Below, piece after piece: positions 1-7,850 of a DNA stretch of 64,000 bases. Position 1 is the first letter of the stretch. Every line of letters begins with the position of its first letter. The stretch comes from Pseudomonas fluorescens (GTDB lineage: Bacteria > Pseudomonadota > Gammaproteobacteria > Pseudomonadales > Pseudomonadaceae). The DNA is taken from NCBI RefSeq assembly GCF_900636825.1, contig NZ_LR134318.1:4584001-4648000 (forward strand), in the 5' to 3' direction. The translations under genes were made by a program, and so were the position numbers. A model generated the notes under the pieces. The model had not been told where the DNA came from, did no database searches, and worked only from the letters and a program-made list of their open reading frames with translations.

Positions 1-463
1 CGACACCTTCGGCGCCCCGAGCGGCCTCTACACCCAAGGTTCGATGGCGTATCTGTACGGTCGCAATGATGACAGCGGCGAGCCGTTGAACAGCGTCAAC
101 CCGCTGACTGGCGTGTTCGGTCTCGGTTACGACCAGGACAACTACGGTGCGCTGCTGAGCTGGACGCTGGTCAAGCGCAAGGATCGGGTCGACAGCGCTC
201 AGTTCAAGACGCCGGACGGCACCAGCACTCAATTCAAGACTCCCGGTTATGGCGTGCTCGACCTGGCAGGCTTCTACAAAGTCACCGACGACGTCACCGT
301 CAATGCCGGCCTGTACAACCTGACCGACAAGAAATACTGGCAGTGGGATGACGTGCGCGGTTACGACAGCGTCGGCGAAGCCTCGGTCACGCAGCCGGCC
401 AACCTCGATCGCCTGACCCAACCGGGGCGCAACTTCGCGATCAATCTGGTCTGGGACATCTGA
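1..463 (+). CDS. TonB-dependent haem receptor, C-terminal part (5' end outside window)
   Basis: The reading frame is open from the first base of the window (codons start at position 2) and ends in TGA, so only about the last 153 residues of an outer-membrane receptor are present. The fragment looks like the last beta-strands of a TonB-dependent barrel, with alternating aromatic and polar residues. It includes NLTDKKYWQWDDVRG, a stretch typical of the C-termini of bacterial haem receptors such as PhuR/HmuR, and closes with NFAINLVWDI. The neighbouring haem oxygenase gene fits haem uptake across the outer membrane. The plug domain and TonB box are not in the window, so the exact receptor class is inferred. 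Confidence 0.85.
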   Translation, partial: DTFGAPSGLYTQGSMAYLYGRNDDSGEPLNSVNPLTGVFGLGYDQDNYGALLSWTLVKRKDRVDSAQFKTPDGTSTQFKTPGYGVLDLAGFYKVTDDVTVNAGLYNLTDKKYWQWDDVRGYDSVGEASVTQPANLDRLTQPGRNFAINLVWDI

Positions 464-470
464 TTCGGCC

Positions 471-514
471 AACCTCACGGCGTGTGTTCGATCACCGCGC
501 CGTGAGGTTTTTTT
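471..514 (+). terminator. Rho-independent terminator after the haem receptor
   Basis: The stem AACCTCACGGCG pairs with CGCCGTGAGGTT and is followed by a run of T. It lies 8 bases after the receptor stop, so the haem oxygenase gene downstream probably has its own promoter or depends on read-through. Confidence 0.85.
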
Positions 515-575
515 ACGCTCCGGCGCTTACCCGTACGTCTTGTTATCAAGCGCCTCATTCATTCAGGACACACTC

Positions 576-1172
576 ATGACAGCTTCGGAAAAAGCCCTGC
601 GTTCGCAACGCTTGAACCAGATTACCCATGCGCCGCACAGCACACTGGATGCGCTGGTGAAAGCGCACGCGCCATTCGAAACCCGCGCCAGTTTCGCCCG
701 CTTTGTGGTCGCGCAGTATCTGTTCCAGTCGGAATTGGTCGAGCTGTACAACGATGCCGAACTGAGCGCCATCGTCCCGGATCTGCCGGCACGTTGCCGC
801 GCCGAAGCGGCCAAGGCTGATCTTGCCGATCTGCACACCGCAGTGCCGGCGCCCGTCGCAGGCGCGGTGAAAAACCCGAGCAAGGCACGCGCGCTGGGCT
901 GGATCTTCGTCTCCGAAGGCTCGAAGCTCGGCGCGGCGTTCCTGATCAAACGGGCGGTGGCGCTGGACTTGAGCGAAACGTTCGGCGCCCGTCACTTGGG
1001 CGAACCCGAAGGTGGCCGCGCCGAAGGCTGGAAGAGCTTTGTGCGCACCCTCGACGCCTTGCCGTTCACCGCGGAAGAAGAAGCCGAAGTGGAACAAGGC
1101 GCGCTGGATGCCTTCAACCGCTTCACGGTGTTGCTGGAACAGGCGTACGCAACAGAAGCCGAACCAGCCTGA
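576..1172 (+). CDS. hemO: Biliverdin-producing haem oxygenase (HemO/PigA type)
   Basis: A 198-residue cytoplasmic haem oxygenase that opens haem to biliverdin, iron and CO, releasing iron from imported haem. Length and sequence closely follow P. aeruginosa PigA/HemO. The proximal haem ligand is expected to be His21 in APHSTLDALV, and the distal-helix region GWIFVSEGSKLGAAFL and the C-terminal GWKSF block are present. I chose the ATG at 576, which has AGGA upstream at proper spacing; an in-frame TTG at 540 lacks this. It sits downstream of a haem receptor but behind a terminator. A Fur-type operator is expected for such genes, but I could not pick out a convincing one between 515 and 575. Confidence 0.93.
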   Translation: MTASEKALRSQRLNQITHAPHSTLDALVKAHAPFETRASFARFVVAQYLFQSELVELYNDAELSAIVPDLPARCRAEAAKADLADLHTAVPAPVAGAVKNPSKARALGWIFVSEGSKLGAAFLIKRAVALDLSETFGARHLGEPEGGRAEGWKSFVRTLDALPFTAEEEAEVEQGALDAFNRFTVLLEQAYATEAEPA

Positions 1173-1183
1173 TATCCGCGATC

Positions 1184-1273
1184 CCCCCGGTAGGAGCTGC
1201 CGCAGGCTGCGATCTTTTGATCCTGTTTTCAAAAAGTCAAAAGATCGCAGCCTGCGGCAGCTCCTACCGGGGG
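1184..1273. repeat. REP doublet (REPIN-like inverted repeat), GTAGGAGCTGCC class
   Basis: Two arms of about 37 bases (1184-1220 and 1237-1273) are nearly perfect reverse complements, beginning GGTAGGAGCTGCC and running into GATCTTTTGA, with a 16-base loop. The same sequence class recurs at 15069, 22763, 33681 and 53867. Such elements are dispersed, RAYT-mobilised palindromes in fluorescent pseudomonads. Transcribed, it would fold into a strong hairpin after hemO. Confidence 0.9.
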
Positions 1274-1325
1274 CCGGGTAAATCTGTAAGATCTCCGTTC
1301 CGCTTCAGAAGCCACCGCTGAGCCC

Positions 1326-1715
1326 ATGCCCGCATTCGCCTCCTCAAAACTCGCCCGTCTGCTGTTTGGCCTGCTGGCCTATGTCAGCCTTGGCGTTGGC
1401 CTGATCGCCATCGTCGTGCCCGGCCTGCCGACCACCGAGTTCATCCTCCTCGCCGCCTGGGCTGCCACGCGCAGTTCGCCGCGCCTGAGTGCCTGGCTGG
1501 AAAATCATCGCCTGTTCGGGCCGATCCTGAGCAACTGGCGCAACGGCAAGATCATCGCGCGCAAGGCCAAGGTCAGCGCCACGCTGAGCATGCTGCTGTG
1601 TGCAACGTTGATGCTGGCGATGCTCGATCACGGCTGGCCGGTCTATCTGGCGACAGCGGGCATGAGCCTGGGCAACCTGTGGATCTGGTCGCGGCCGGAA
1701 TCGATTCCTTTCTGA
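1326..1715 (+). CDS. YbaN/DUF454 family inner-membrane protein
   Basis: A 129-residue protein with about three hydrophobic segments, at roughly residues 12-32, 80-97 and 103-120. The family signature is visible as PGLPTTEFILLAAWAATRSSPRL, read in two parts around residues 31-53, followed by NHRLFGPILSNW. This is DUF454 (E. coli YbaN), whose biochemical role is unknown. Neighbourhood with haem oxygenase recurs in Pseudomonas and suggests, without proof, a link to haem or iron use. No good ribosome-binding site is obvious; the ATG follows TGAGCCC. Confidence 0.85.
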   Translation: MPAFASSKLARLLFGLLAYVSLGVGLIAIVVPGLPTTEFILLAAWAATRSSPRLSAWLENHRLFGPILSNWRNGKIIARKAKVSATLSMLLCATLMLAMLDHGWPVYLATAGMSLGNLWIWSRPESIPF

Positions 1716-1743
1716 CCGCGTTTACCCCTTGTGTAAAAGCTCC

Positions 1744-1877
1744 TGTGGTGAGGGGATTTATCCCCGACGTGGCTGCGAAGCAGCCACAAAGCGGCTTTGC
1801 GTGATCGGTCGGGCAGCAGCGTCATCAGAGCATGGGGCCTGCTTCGCAGGCCATCGGGGATAAATCCCCTCACCACA
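1744..1877. repeat. Inverted repeat, TGTGGTGAGGGGATTTATCC class
   Basis: Perfect 24-base arms at 1744-1767 and 1854-1877 flank an inner pair of smaller palindromes around GCTGCGAAGCAGC and GCCTGCTTCGCAGGC. This structure is that of a REPIN, a different sequence class from the one at 1184. The rest of the gene-free stretch 1716-2105 shows no gene. Confidence 0.85.
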
Positions 1878-2105
1878 AAAGCTGACCTCTTTCCTGCAAA
1901 CACCCATTTCAACCCGTTGAACATCCCTGAATTTATTAGCTTTTCCAGCACTTTCCCCTGCGCAAACGTTTAGCGCTGACCGTCCGTCGGCAGCCGCCTC
2001 ATGCGCACTCGTTCCTCGCCGATGAGCATTGAATGGCGCTGAATGGATTTGGCAGACCGGGGCCTACGCCCAAGCCACCCGTTTATTCATTCGCGAGATC
2101 GCCCC

Positions 2106-4244
2106 ATGTTCGACTCTCTTTCCATTCGCCTGAAAATCGTCCTGCTCTCCGGCCTGTGCTTGCTGGGTGTAGTCGCGCTGATTGTTGGCATGAACATCTA
2201 CCAGACCAATCGGAACGACGAACTGGTCAGCACTTCCAGTAACCAATTGCTCACCGCCAGTGTGCAGAACCTGCTGCAAGCCAAAGCCGCCGAACAAGCG
2301 GTGCGGGTGCAGAAAACCTTTGGCGAAAGCCTGTTGGTAATCACCGCGCTCGCGGATCAGATCGAGGATCTGCGGGCGATGGCCGCCAAGCGTTCGCTGG
2401 AAGCCGGGGCCATACGTGAAGAGTTGAACCAGAACCTCAAAACCGCGTTCGAGCGTAACGATAAAGTGCTCGGCATCTGGCTCGCCTTCGAACCCAATGG
2501 CCTTGACGGCAAGGACAACGAGTTCGCCAACGATGCCGCGCGTCAGTCCAACGAAGCCGGGCGTTTCGCTTCGTACTGGAGTCGTGCCGCCGGCGCGTCG
2601 CTGAACACGATCATGGTCGAAGACGATCTGACCAAAACCACCCTCAGTGTCAGCGGCACGCCGTACAACAGTTGGTACACCTGCCCTCGCGACAACAAGC
2701 GCACCTGCCTGCTCGACCCGTACGCCGACACCGTCGGTGGCAAGGAAATGCTCATGACGACCATTTCCGTACCGCTGCTGGTCGACGGCAAAGCCATCGG
2801 CGTGGTCGGCGTGGACATCGCCCTCGATGCCTTGCAAGCCGCCGCCGTTGACTCGCAACGCAGCCTGTTCAACAACGCCGGGCACATGCTGATCGTCTCC
2901 GGCAGCGGCGTGCTTGCTGCCGACAGCGCGGACGCGACCCGCGTCGGCAAAAAAATCAGCGACACCCTCGGCGCCGATGGCAAAGATGTTTTGCAACTGG
3001 TCGCCAGCGGCACAGCAAAAATCCTCGAACAGGGCGAACTGATCCGCGCCGTGTACCCGGTTGATCCGATCGGCAACTCACGCGCCTGGGGCGTGGTCAT
3101 TGATCTGCCCAAGCAAGTGCTGCTGGCCGACTCGGTCAAGCTGCAAGCAGTGCTCGATGATGCACAGGAAACCGGCGTCCTCACGGCATTGCTGGTAGCC
3201 GTTGCCGCCGGCCTCGTCGGCCTGCTGCTGATCTGGCTCACCGCCTCCGGCGTCACCCGCCCGATCAATAGCGTTGCCGACATGCTGAAGAACATCGCCA
3301 GCGGCGAAGGCGATCTGACCCAGCGCCTGAACTACAGCAAGAAAGACGAATTGGGCGAACTGGTGAACTGGTTCAACCGCTTCCTCGACAAGCTGCAACC
3401 GACTATCGCGCAGATCAAACAGAGCATCACCGAAGCCCGTGGCACGGCTGATAAGTCGTCGGAAATTGCCCGGCAGACCAGCGAAGGCATGCAGGTGCAG
3501 TTCCGTGAAATCGATCAGGTTGCGACCGCGTCCAACGAAATGAGCGCTACCGCCCACGACGTCGCCAACAGCGCCTCGAACGCGGCCAACGCCGCCAAGG
3601 GTGCCGATCAATCGGCGCGGGACGGCATGTTGATCATCGAGCGCAGCACCCGCGACATCAATCAGCTGGCCGATGAAGTCAGCAAAGCGGTGACCGAAGT
3701 CGAAGCGCTGGCAGTCAACAGCGAGCAGATCGGCTCGGTGCTGGAAGTGATCCGCAGCATCGCCGAACAGACCAACCTGCTGGCCCTCAACGCCGCTATC
3801 GAAGCCGCTCGCGCTGGCGAAAGCGGTCGCGGTTTTGCCGTGGTTGCCGACGAGGTGCGCAACCTCGCCAAGCGCACGCAGGACTCGGTGGAAGAAATTC
3901 GCGTGGTGATCGAGCGCATTCAGACCGGCACCCGTGGCGTCGTCGCGACCATGCATTCGAGCCAGACCCAGGCGCACAACAACGCCGGGCAGATTCGTCA
4001 GGCCGTCGATGCGCTGGGCAAGATCAGCGACGCGGTGACAGTGATCAGCGACATGAACCTGCAAATCGCCAGCGCCGCCGAACAGCAGAGCGCCGTGGCC
4101 GAAGAGGTCAACCGCAACGTCTCGGCGATTCGTACCGTCACCGAAACCTTGATTGAGCAAGCTACCGAGTCGGCTGCAGTCAGCAGCCAGCTCAATAGCC
4201 TGGCGAGTCAGCAGATGAAATTGATGGATCAGTTCCGCGTGTAG
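2106..4244 (+). CDS. Methyl-accepting chemotaxis protein with large double-CACHE sensor domain
   Basis: A 712-residue chemoreceptor: a first membrane span near residues 10-32, a periplasmic double-CACHE domain up to about 353, a second span near 356-380, HAMP, then the cytoplasmic methylation and signalling helices. The signalling tip is unmistakable (NLLALNAAIEAARAGE, then GFAVVADEVRNLA). The sensor contains WYTCPRDNKRTC, LDPYAD and GVDIALD. WY, Y-x-D and a following D resemble the CACHE amine/amino-acid pocket, but the Arg two residues before WY in amino-acid receptors is replaced. Length and this pattern recall TlpQ/McpU polyamine receptors; that is inference. The ATG at 2106 is preferred over an in-frame TTG at 2043 because the membrane span follows directly. 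Confidence 0.9.
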   Translation: MFDSLSIRLKIVLLSGLCLLGVVALIVGMNIYQTNRNDELVSTSSNQLLTASVQNLLQAKAAEQAVRVQKTFGESLLVITALADQIEDLRAMAAKRSLEAGAIREELNQNLKTAFERNDKVLGIWLAFEPNGLDGKDNEFANDAARQSNEAGRFASYWSRAAGASLNTIMVEDDLTKTTLSVSGTPYNSWYTCPRDNKRTCLLDPYADTVGGKEMLMTTISVPLLVDGKAIGVVGVDIALDALQAAAVDSQRSLFNNAGHMLIVSGSGVLAADSADATRVGKKISDTLGADGKDVLQLVASGTAKILEQGELIRAVYPVDPIGNSRAWGVVIDLPKQVLLADSVKLQAVLDDAQETGVLTALLVAVAAGLVGLLLIWLTASGVTRPINSVADMLKNIASGEGDLTQRLNYSKKDELGELVNWFNRFLDKLQPTIAQIKQSITEARGTADKSSEIARQTSEGMQVQFREIDQVATASNEMSATAHDVANSASNAANAAKGADQSARDGMLIIERSTRDINQLADEVSKAVTEVEALAVNSEQIGSVLEVIRSIAEQTNLLALNAAIEAARAGESGRGFAVVADEVRNLAKRTQDSVEEIRVVIERIQTGTRGVVATMHSSQTQAHNNAGQIRQAVDALGKISDAVTVISDMNLQIASAAEQQSAVAEEVNRNVSAIRTVTETLIEQATESAAVSSQLNSLASQQMKLMDQFRV

Positions 4245-4270
4245 GCGCCAGAGCGGGAATAACAATAATC

Positions 4271-4362
4271 CCTGTGGGAGCTGGCTTGCCAGCGATGGCG
4301 GCAGGTCAGTGACCATTCTGTGGCTGACACACCGCTATCGCTGGCAAGCCAGCTCCCACAGG
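4271..4362. repeat. REPIN-like inverted repeat, TGTGGGAGCTGGCTTGCC class
   Basis: Perfect 26-base arms at 4271-4296 and 4337-4362 point toward each other across a 40-base spacer. Related arms occur at 11790, 42758, 47094 and 48903. It sits just after the chemoreceptor stop. Confidence 0.9.
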
Positions 4363-4440
4363 GGTGAGTGTTGATCCTGCGGTTTCATCTAAGCCGCGAT
4401 TCTTTTGCACTATCATCCCCCTCTCCCCGGAGGGCCTTCG

Positions 4441-5790
4441 ATGACTGATCTGCTCACGTCCATTCAAGCCGCGCTCGGCCTGCCGCGCACGCCGATTCCG
4501 GTCAGCGGTCACGGTGCTCTGCCCTCGGCGTTCGCCGTCACCGATCTGGCCTGCGCGAGCATTGCCGCTGCCGGGCAGGCCGTTTGCGAATTGCTCAAAC
4601 AGCAAACCGGCTACTTGCCTGCCGTTGCAGTCGACCGGCGCCTGGCGTCGTTCTGGTTCTCGACTTCGCTTCGTCCGATCGGCTGGCAGGTGCCGCCACT
4701 GTGGGATCCGATCACCGGTGACTACGCGACACGGGACGGCTGGATCCGCCTGCACACCAACGCCCCGCATCACCGCGCTGCTGCTGAACATGTGCTCGGT
4801 GCCTGCGCCGATCGTGCCGCAATGGCAGCGCAAGTCGCGCAATGGACCAGCGCGGATCTGGAGCAAGCGGTGGTCGCGGCCAATGGCTGCGCCGCACAAA
4901 TGCGCAGTTGGGCGCAATGGCAGCAGCATCCGCAGGGGCTGGCGGTGAATGCTGAACCGTTGGTGCAATTCATCGAACAGCAAAGCCCGCAGGTCTTGGC
5001 TTGGCAAGGGTCGCCCGCGCGACCGCTGGCCGCAATCAAAGTCCTCGATCTGACCCGCGTGCTCGCCGGCCCAACCGCCAGCCGTTTCCTCGCAGGCCTT
5101 GGCGCCAACGTGCTGCGCATCGATCCGCCGAGCTGGAACGAGCCCGGCGTGGTCCCGGAAATGACCTTGGGCAAACGCTGTGCGCGGCTGGATTTGCAGG
5201 TGCCAGCGGACCGCGCGATGTTCGAAAATCTATTGAAAGATGCCGACGTTCTCCTGCACGGTTACCGCGCCGATGCGCTCGAACATCTCGGCTTCGGCGC
5301 AGAGCGCCGGCGGCAACTGGCACCGGGGCTGATCGATGTCTGCCTCAATGCCTACGGCTGGAGCGGGCCGTGGCAGAACCGCCGCGGCTTCGACAGCCTG
5401 GTGCAGATGAGCAGCGGCATCGCCGAAGCCGGCCAGCACTGGAAGCACAGCGACAAACCGACGCCGCTGCCAGTGCAGGCGCTGGATCATGCGACCGGGT
5501 ATCTGATGGCGGCGAGTGCGATCAGGCTGCTGACGGGGCGTCTGGCCACGGGGCGCGGGGGTTCGGCGCGGTTGTCGTTGGCGCGCACGGCGAAGCTGCT
5601 GATCGAGCATGGGTCGGGAACGCTTGACCCGCTGCAGGCCGAAGATGGGCAGGATCAGGATTCGGCGATCGAACACACAGCGTGGGGACCAGCGCGGAGG
5701 TTGCGCGTGCCGGTGCAGATCAGCGGGACGGCGGTTTCGTGGGATTTGCCGGCGACGGAGTTGGGCTCGCATCCTCCGTGCTGGCCATGA
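4441..5790 (+). CDS. Class III CoA-transferase (CaiB/BaiF family), apparently permuted domain order
   Basis: A 449-residue protein of the formyl-CoA:oxalate/carnitine CoA-transferase superfamily, which moves CoA between carboxylic acids; the substrate here is unknown. The block that normally opens these enzymes (VLDLTRVLAGPTASRFLAGL, then LGANVLRIDPP) lies near residue 200, and GFDSLVQMSSGIAEAG and LDHATGYLMAASA follow toward the C-terminus. The first 190 residues contain DYATRDGWIRLHTN, DLEQAVVAANGCAAQMR and HPQG, which look like the family's usual C-terminal part. The halves therefore appear swapped. The ATG at 4441 has CCGGAGGG six bases upstream. The gene stands alone between repeats. Confidence 0.8.
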   Translation: MTDLLTSIQAALGLPRTPIPVSGHGALPSAFAVTDLACASIAAAGQAVCELLKQQTGYLPAVAVDRRLASFWFSTSLRPIGWQVPPLWDPITGDYATRDGWIRLHTNAPHHRAAAEHVLGACADRAAMAAQVAQWTSADLEQAVVAANGCAAQMRSWAQWQQHPQGLAVNAEPLVQFIEQQSPQVLAWQGSPARPLAAIKVLDLTRVLAGPTASRFLAGLGANVLRIDPPSWNEPGVVPEMTLGKRCARLDLQVPADRAMFENLLKDADVLLHGYRADALEHLGFGAERRRQLAPGLIDVCLNAYGWSGPWQNRRGFDSLVQMSSGIAEAGQHWKHSDKPTPLPVQALDHATGYLMAASAIRLLTGRLATGRGGSARLSLARTAKLLIEHGSGTLDPLQAEDGQDQDSAIEHTAWGPARRLRVPVQISGTAVSWDLPATELGSHPPCWP

Positions 5791-5972
5791 GAAGCCCCTC
5801 ACCCTAGCCCTCTCCCAGAGGGAGAGGGGACTGATTGGGGATATTGGAGAGTTACGCCGACGTGAAAGATTTTTGTCGAATCCGAATCGACTCGATCGCT
5901 CAGGTCGATGTATAGCGCCAGATACCTCGGTCGGCCCCCTCGCCCTCTGGGAGATGGCTGGGGTGAGGGGCC
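5791..5972. repeat. About 180-bp composite repeat with CCCTCACCCTAGCCC ends (copy A)
   Basis: The outer arms (about 5794-5829 and 5935-5971) are imperfect inverted repeats built from CCCTCACCCTAGCCCTCTCC and its complement. The interior shares GACTGATTGGGG and AATCGACTCGATCG with copy B at 13308-13489. It fills the space between the CoA-transferase and the convergent arcD paralogue and could fold as a terminator for both. Confidence 0.85.
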
Positions 5973-5982
5973 GCTTTTCAGA

Positions 5983-7410
5983 TCACAACGACAACACCCC
6001 GCTATACAACCCATACGCGGCCAGCCCCGCGCCGATCACCACGCAGGCAAAAATCCCCTTCTCCACCGTGGTGAAAACCGGCTGCCCCTGTTCATGCTTG
6101 GCCTTGGCAAACAGAATCACTCCGGGCGCATACAACAGCGCCGACAGCAGTAGATATTTCACGCCACCGGCATACAACAGCCACACCGCGTAAACCAATG
6201 CGATGCCGCCAATCAGCAAATCCTTGGTGCGTTCCGCCGAGGCGTGTTCGTAGGTTTCGCCGCGCCCGCTGAGCAGCACCGCGTAGGCCGCCGACCACAG
6301 GTACGGCACCAGAATCATCGACGAGGCCAGATAAATCAGACTGGTGTAAGTGCCCGCCGAGAACAGCGTGATCAGCAGGAAAATCTGAATCATCGCGTTG
6401 GTCAGCCATAGCGCGTTGACCGGCACGTGGTTCTTGTTTTCCTTCTTCAGGAACGCCGGCATGGTCTTGTCCTTGGCCGTGGCGAAGAGAATTTCTGCGC
6501 ACAGCAATGCCCACGACAACAACGCCCCGAGCAGGGAAATCGCCAGCCCGACGCTGATCAGCAGCGCACCCCAGGGTCCGACGATGTGTTCGAGCACTGC
6601 CGCCAGTGAAGGGTTTTGCAGATTGGCCAGTTCCGGCTGACTCATGATCCCCAGCGACAACACATTGACCAGCACCAGCAGCGCCAGCACGCCGACAAAC
6701 CCGATTACCGTGGCGCGGCCGACATCGCTGCGTTTTTCCGCGCGCGCCGAATACACGCTGGCGCCTTCGATGCCGATGAACACGAACACGGTGACCAGCA
6801 TCATGTTGCGCACCTGATCCATCACCCCGCCGAAGTTCGGGTTGCTGCGGCCCCAGATATCGCGGGTAAAAATGTCAGCCTTGAACGCCACGGCCGCGAT
6901 AACAATGAACATGATCAGCGGCACCACTTTGGCCACGGTGGTCAACTGGTTGATCAGCGCTGCTTCCTTGATTCCGCGCATCACCAGAAAATGCACGGCC
7001 CACAACAGCACCGAGGCGCAAGCAATGGCAATCGGCGTATTGCCCTGACCGAACACGGGGAAAAAGTAACCGAGAGTGCTGAACAGCAAGACGAAATAGC
7101 CGACGTTGCCCAGCCACGCGCTGATCCAGTAACCCCACGCCGAGGAAAAACCCATGTAGTCGCCGAACCCCGCCTTGGCGTAGGCATAGACCCCGGAGTC
7201 CAGCTCCGGCTTGCGATTGGCCAGGGTCTGAAAGACGAATGCCAGCGTCAGCATGCCGACTGCGGTGATGGCCCAACCGATCAGAATCGCTCCCGCATCG
7301 GCGCGTGCGGCCATGTTCTGCGGCAAGGAAAAAATTCCTCCGCCAATCATCGACCCCACCACCAGAGCGATCAACGCGCCAAGGCGCAGTTTTTGCGTCG
7401 GTTGCGGCAT
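5983..7410 (-). CDS. Arginine/ornithine antiporter family permease, second arcD paralogue
   Basis: A 475-residue APC-superfamily transporter with about twelve membrane spans. The N-terminus GALIALVVGSMIGGGIFSLP and the following PQNMAA block are the substrate-site signature of ArcD-type exchangers. It is colinear in length and very similar along its whole sequence to the arcD on the other strand (7851-9278). It starts at ATG 7410 with AGGAG seven bases upstream. It is divergent from the arc operon and not followed by other genes, so its regulation may differ. Likely an exchanger of arginine/ornithine or another cationic amino acid; the exact substrate cannot be read from sequence. Confidence 0.85.
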   Translation of the reverse strand: MPQPTQKLRLGALIALVVGSMIGGGIFSLPQNMAARADAGAILIGWAITAVGMLTLAFVFQTLANRKPELDSGVYAYAKAGFGDYMGFSSAWGYWISAWLGNVGYFVLLFSTLGYFFPVFGQGNTPIAIACASVLLWAVHFLVMRGIKEAALINQLTTVAKVVPLIMFIVIAAVAFKADIFTRDIWGRSNPNFGGVMDQVRNMMLVTVFVFIGIEGASVYSARAEKRSDVGRATVIGFVGVLALLVLVNVLSLGIMSQPELANLQNPSLAAVLEHIVGPWGALLISVGLAISLLGALLSWALLCAEILFATAKDKTMPAFLKKENKNHVPVNALWLTNAMIQIFLLITLFSAGTYTSLIYLASSMILVPYLWSAAYAVLLSGRGETYEHASAERTKDLLIGGIALVYAVWLLYAGGVKYLLLSALLYAPGVILFAKAKHEQGQPVFTTVEKGIFACVVIGAGLAAYGLYSGVLSL

Positions 7411-7524
7411 GCAAATCTCCTCGAAAAAAACGCTGATGTTTTATTTGTAACAACTGCTGACTAAAACCGTAAGGGTAAATGACGTTTATCAGGTAATGGC
7501 GAAGCTCCCGACTCTTATATATAG

Positions 7525-7538
7525 CTGATGACGATAAA
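7525..7538 (-). promoter_or_regulatory. Possible ANR/FNR box for the minus-strand arcD paralogue
   Basis: On the minus strand the site reads TTTATCGTCATCAG, matching 8 of 10 fixed bases of TTGAT-N4-ATCAA. It lies about 115 bp upstream of the ATG at 7410. No clear -10 element was found at the expected distance. Confidence 0.4.
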
Positions 7539-7774
7539 CCCGAGCTCATTAAGTCAGTTCTGTGCGCCGATCCTGATAATTCATTTCTGCGCTGAAAACA
7601 GATGACGGACATTTGCCAAACGCTGAAAAGCAACTAGCGTCATAGTTCGAAAGCATTAATAGCTATTCCCAATTGCGCCAGCCGAATCGCTCTGGCGCGG
7701 GCCTTTCCAGACGACAGCGTTATGCCCGCAACGGGTTGATAAGTCATTCATTAACAATGGAATGTGACCATGCA

Positions 7775-7788
7775 CTGATCCAAGTCAG
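7775..7788 (+). promoter_or_regulatory. Probable ANR box of the arcDABC operon
   Basis: CTGATCCAAGTCAG is a 14-bp dyad close to the Pseudomonas ANR site TTGATCCAGGTCAA, differing at both end bases and one centre base. A weak -10 (TAGGCT, 7811-7816) lies where a class II activated promoter needs it, putting transcription start near 7823. Anaerobic activation of arc genes by ANR is well known in P. aeruginosa. Confidence 0.55.
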
Positions 7789-7850
7789 CTGTTCGAACAG
7801 ACAACAGTACTAGGCTGTGAGCTCTCCTTTCCTGCAATGGAGTCATGCAA

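Noticed and set aside
515..575. Fur box upstream of hemO
   Set aside because: TTATCAAGCGCCTCATTCATTC has only weak similarity to the Fur consensus, not enough to call.
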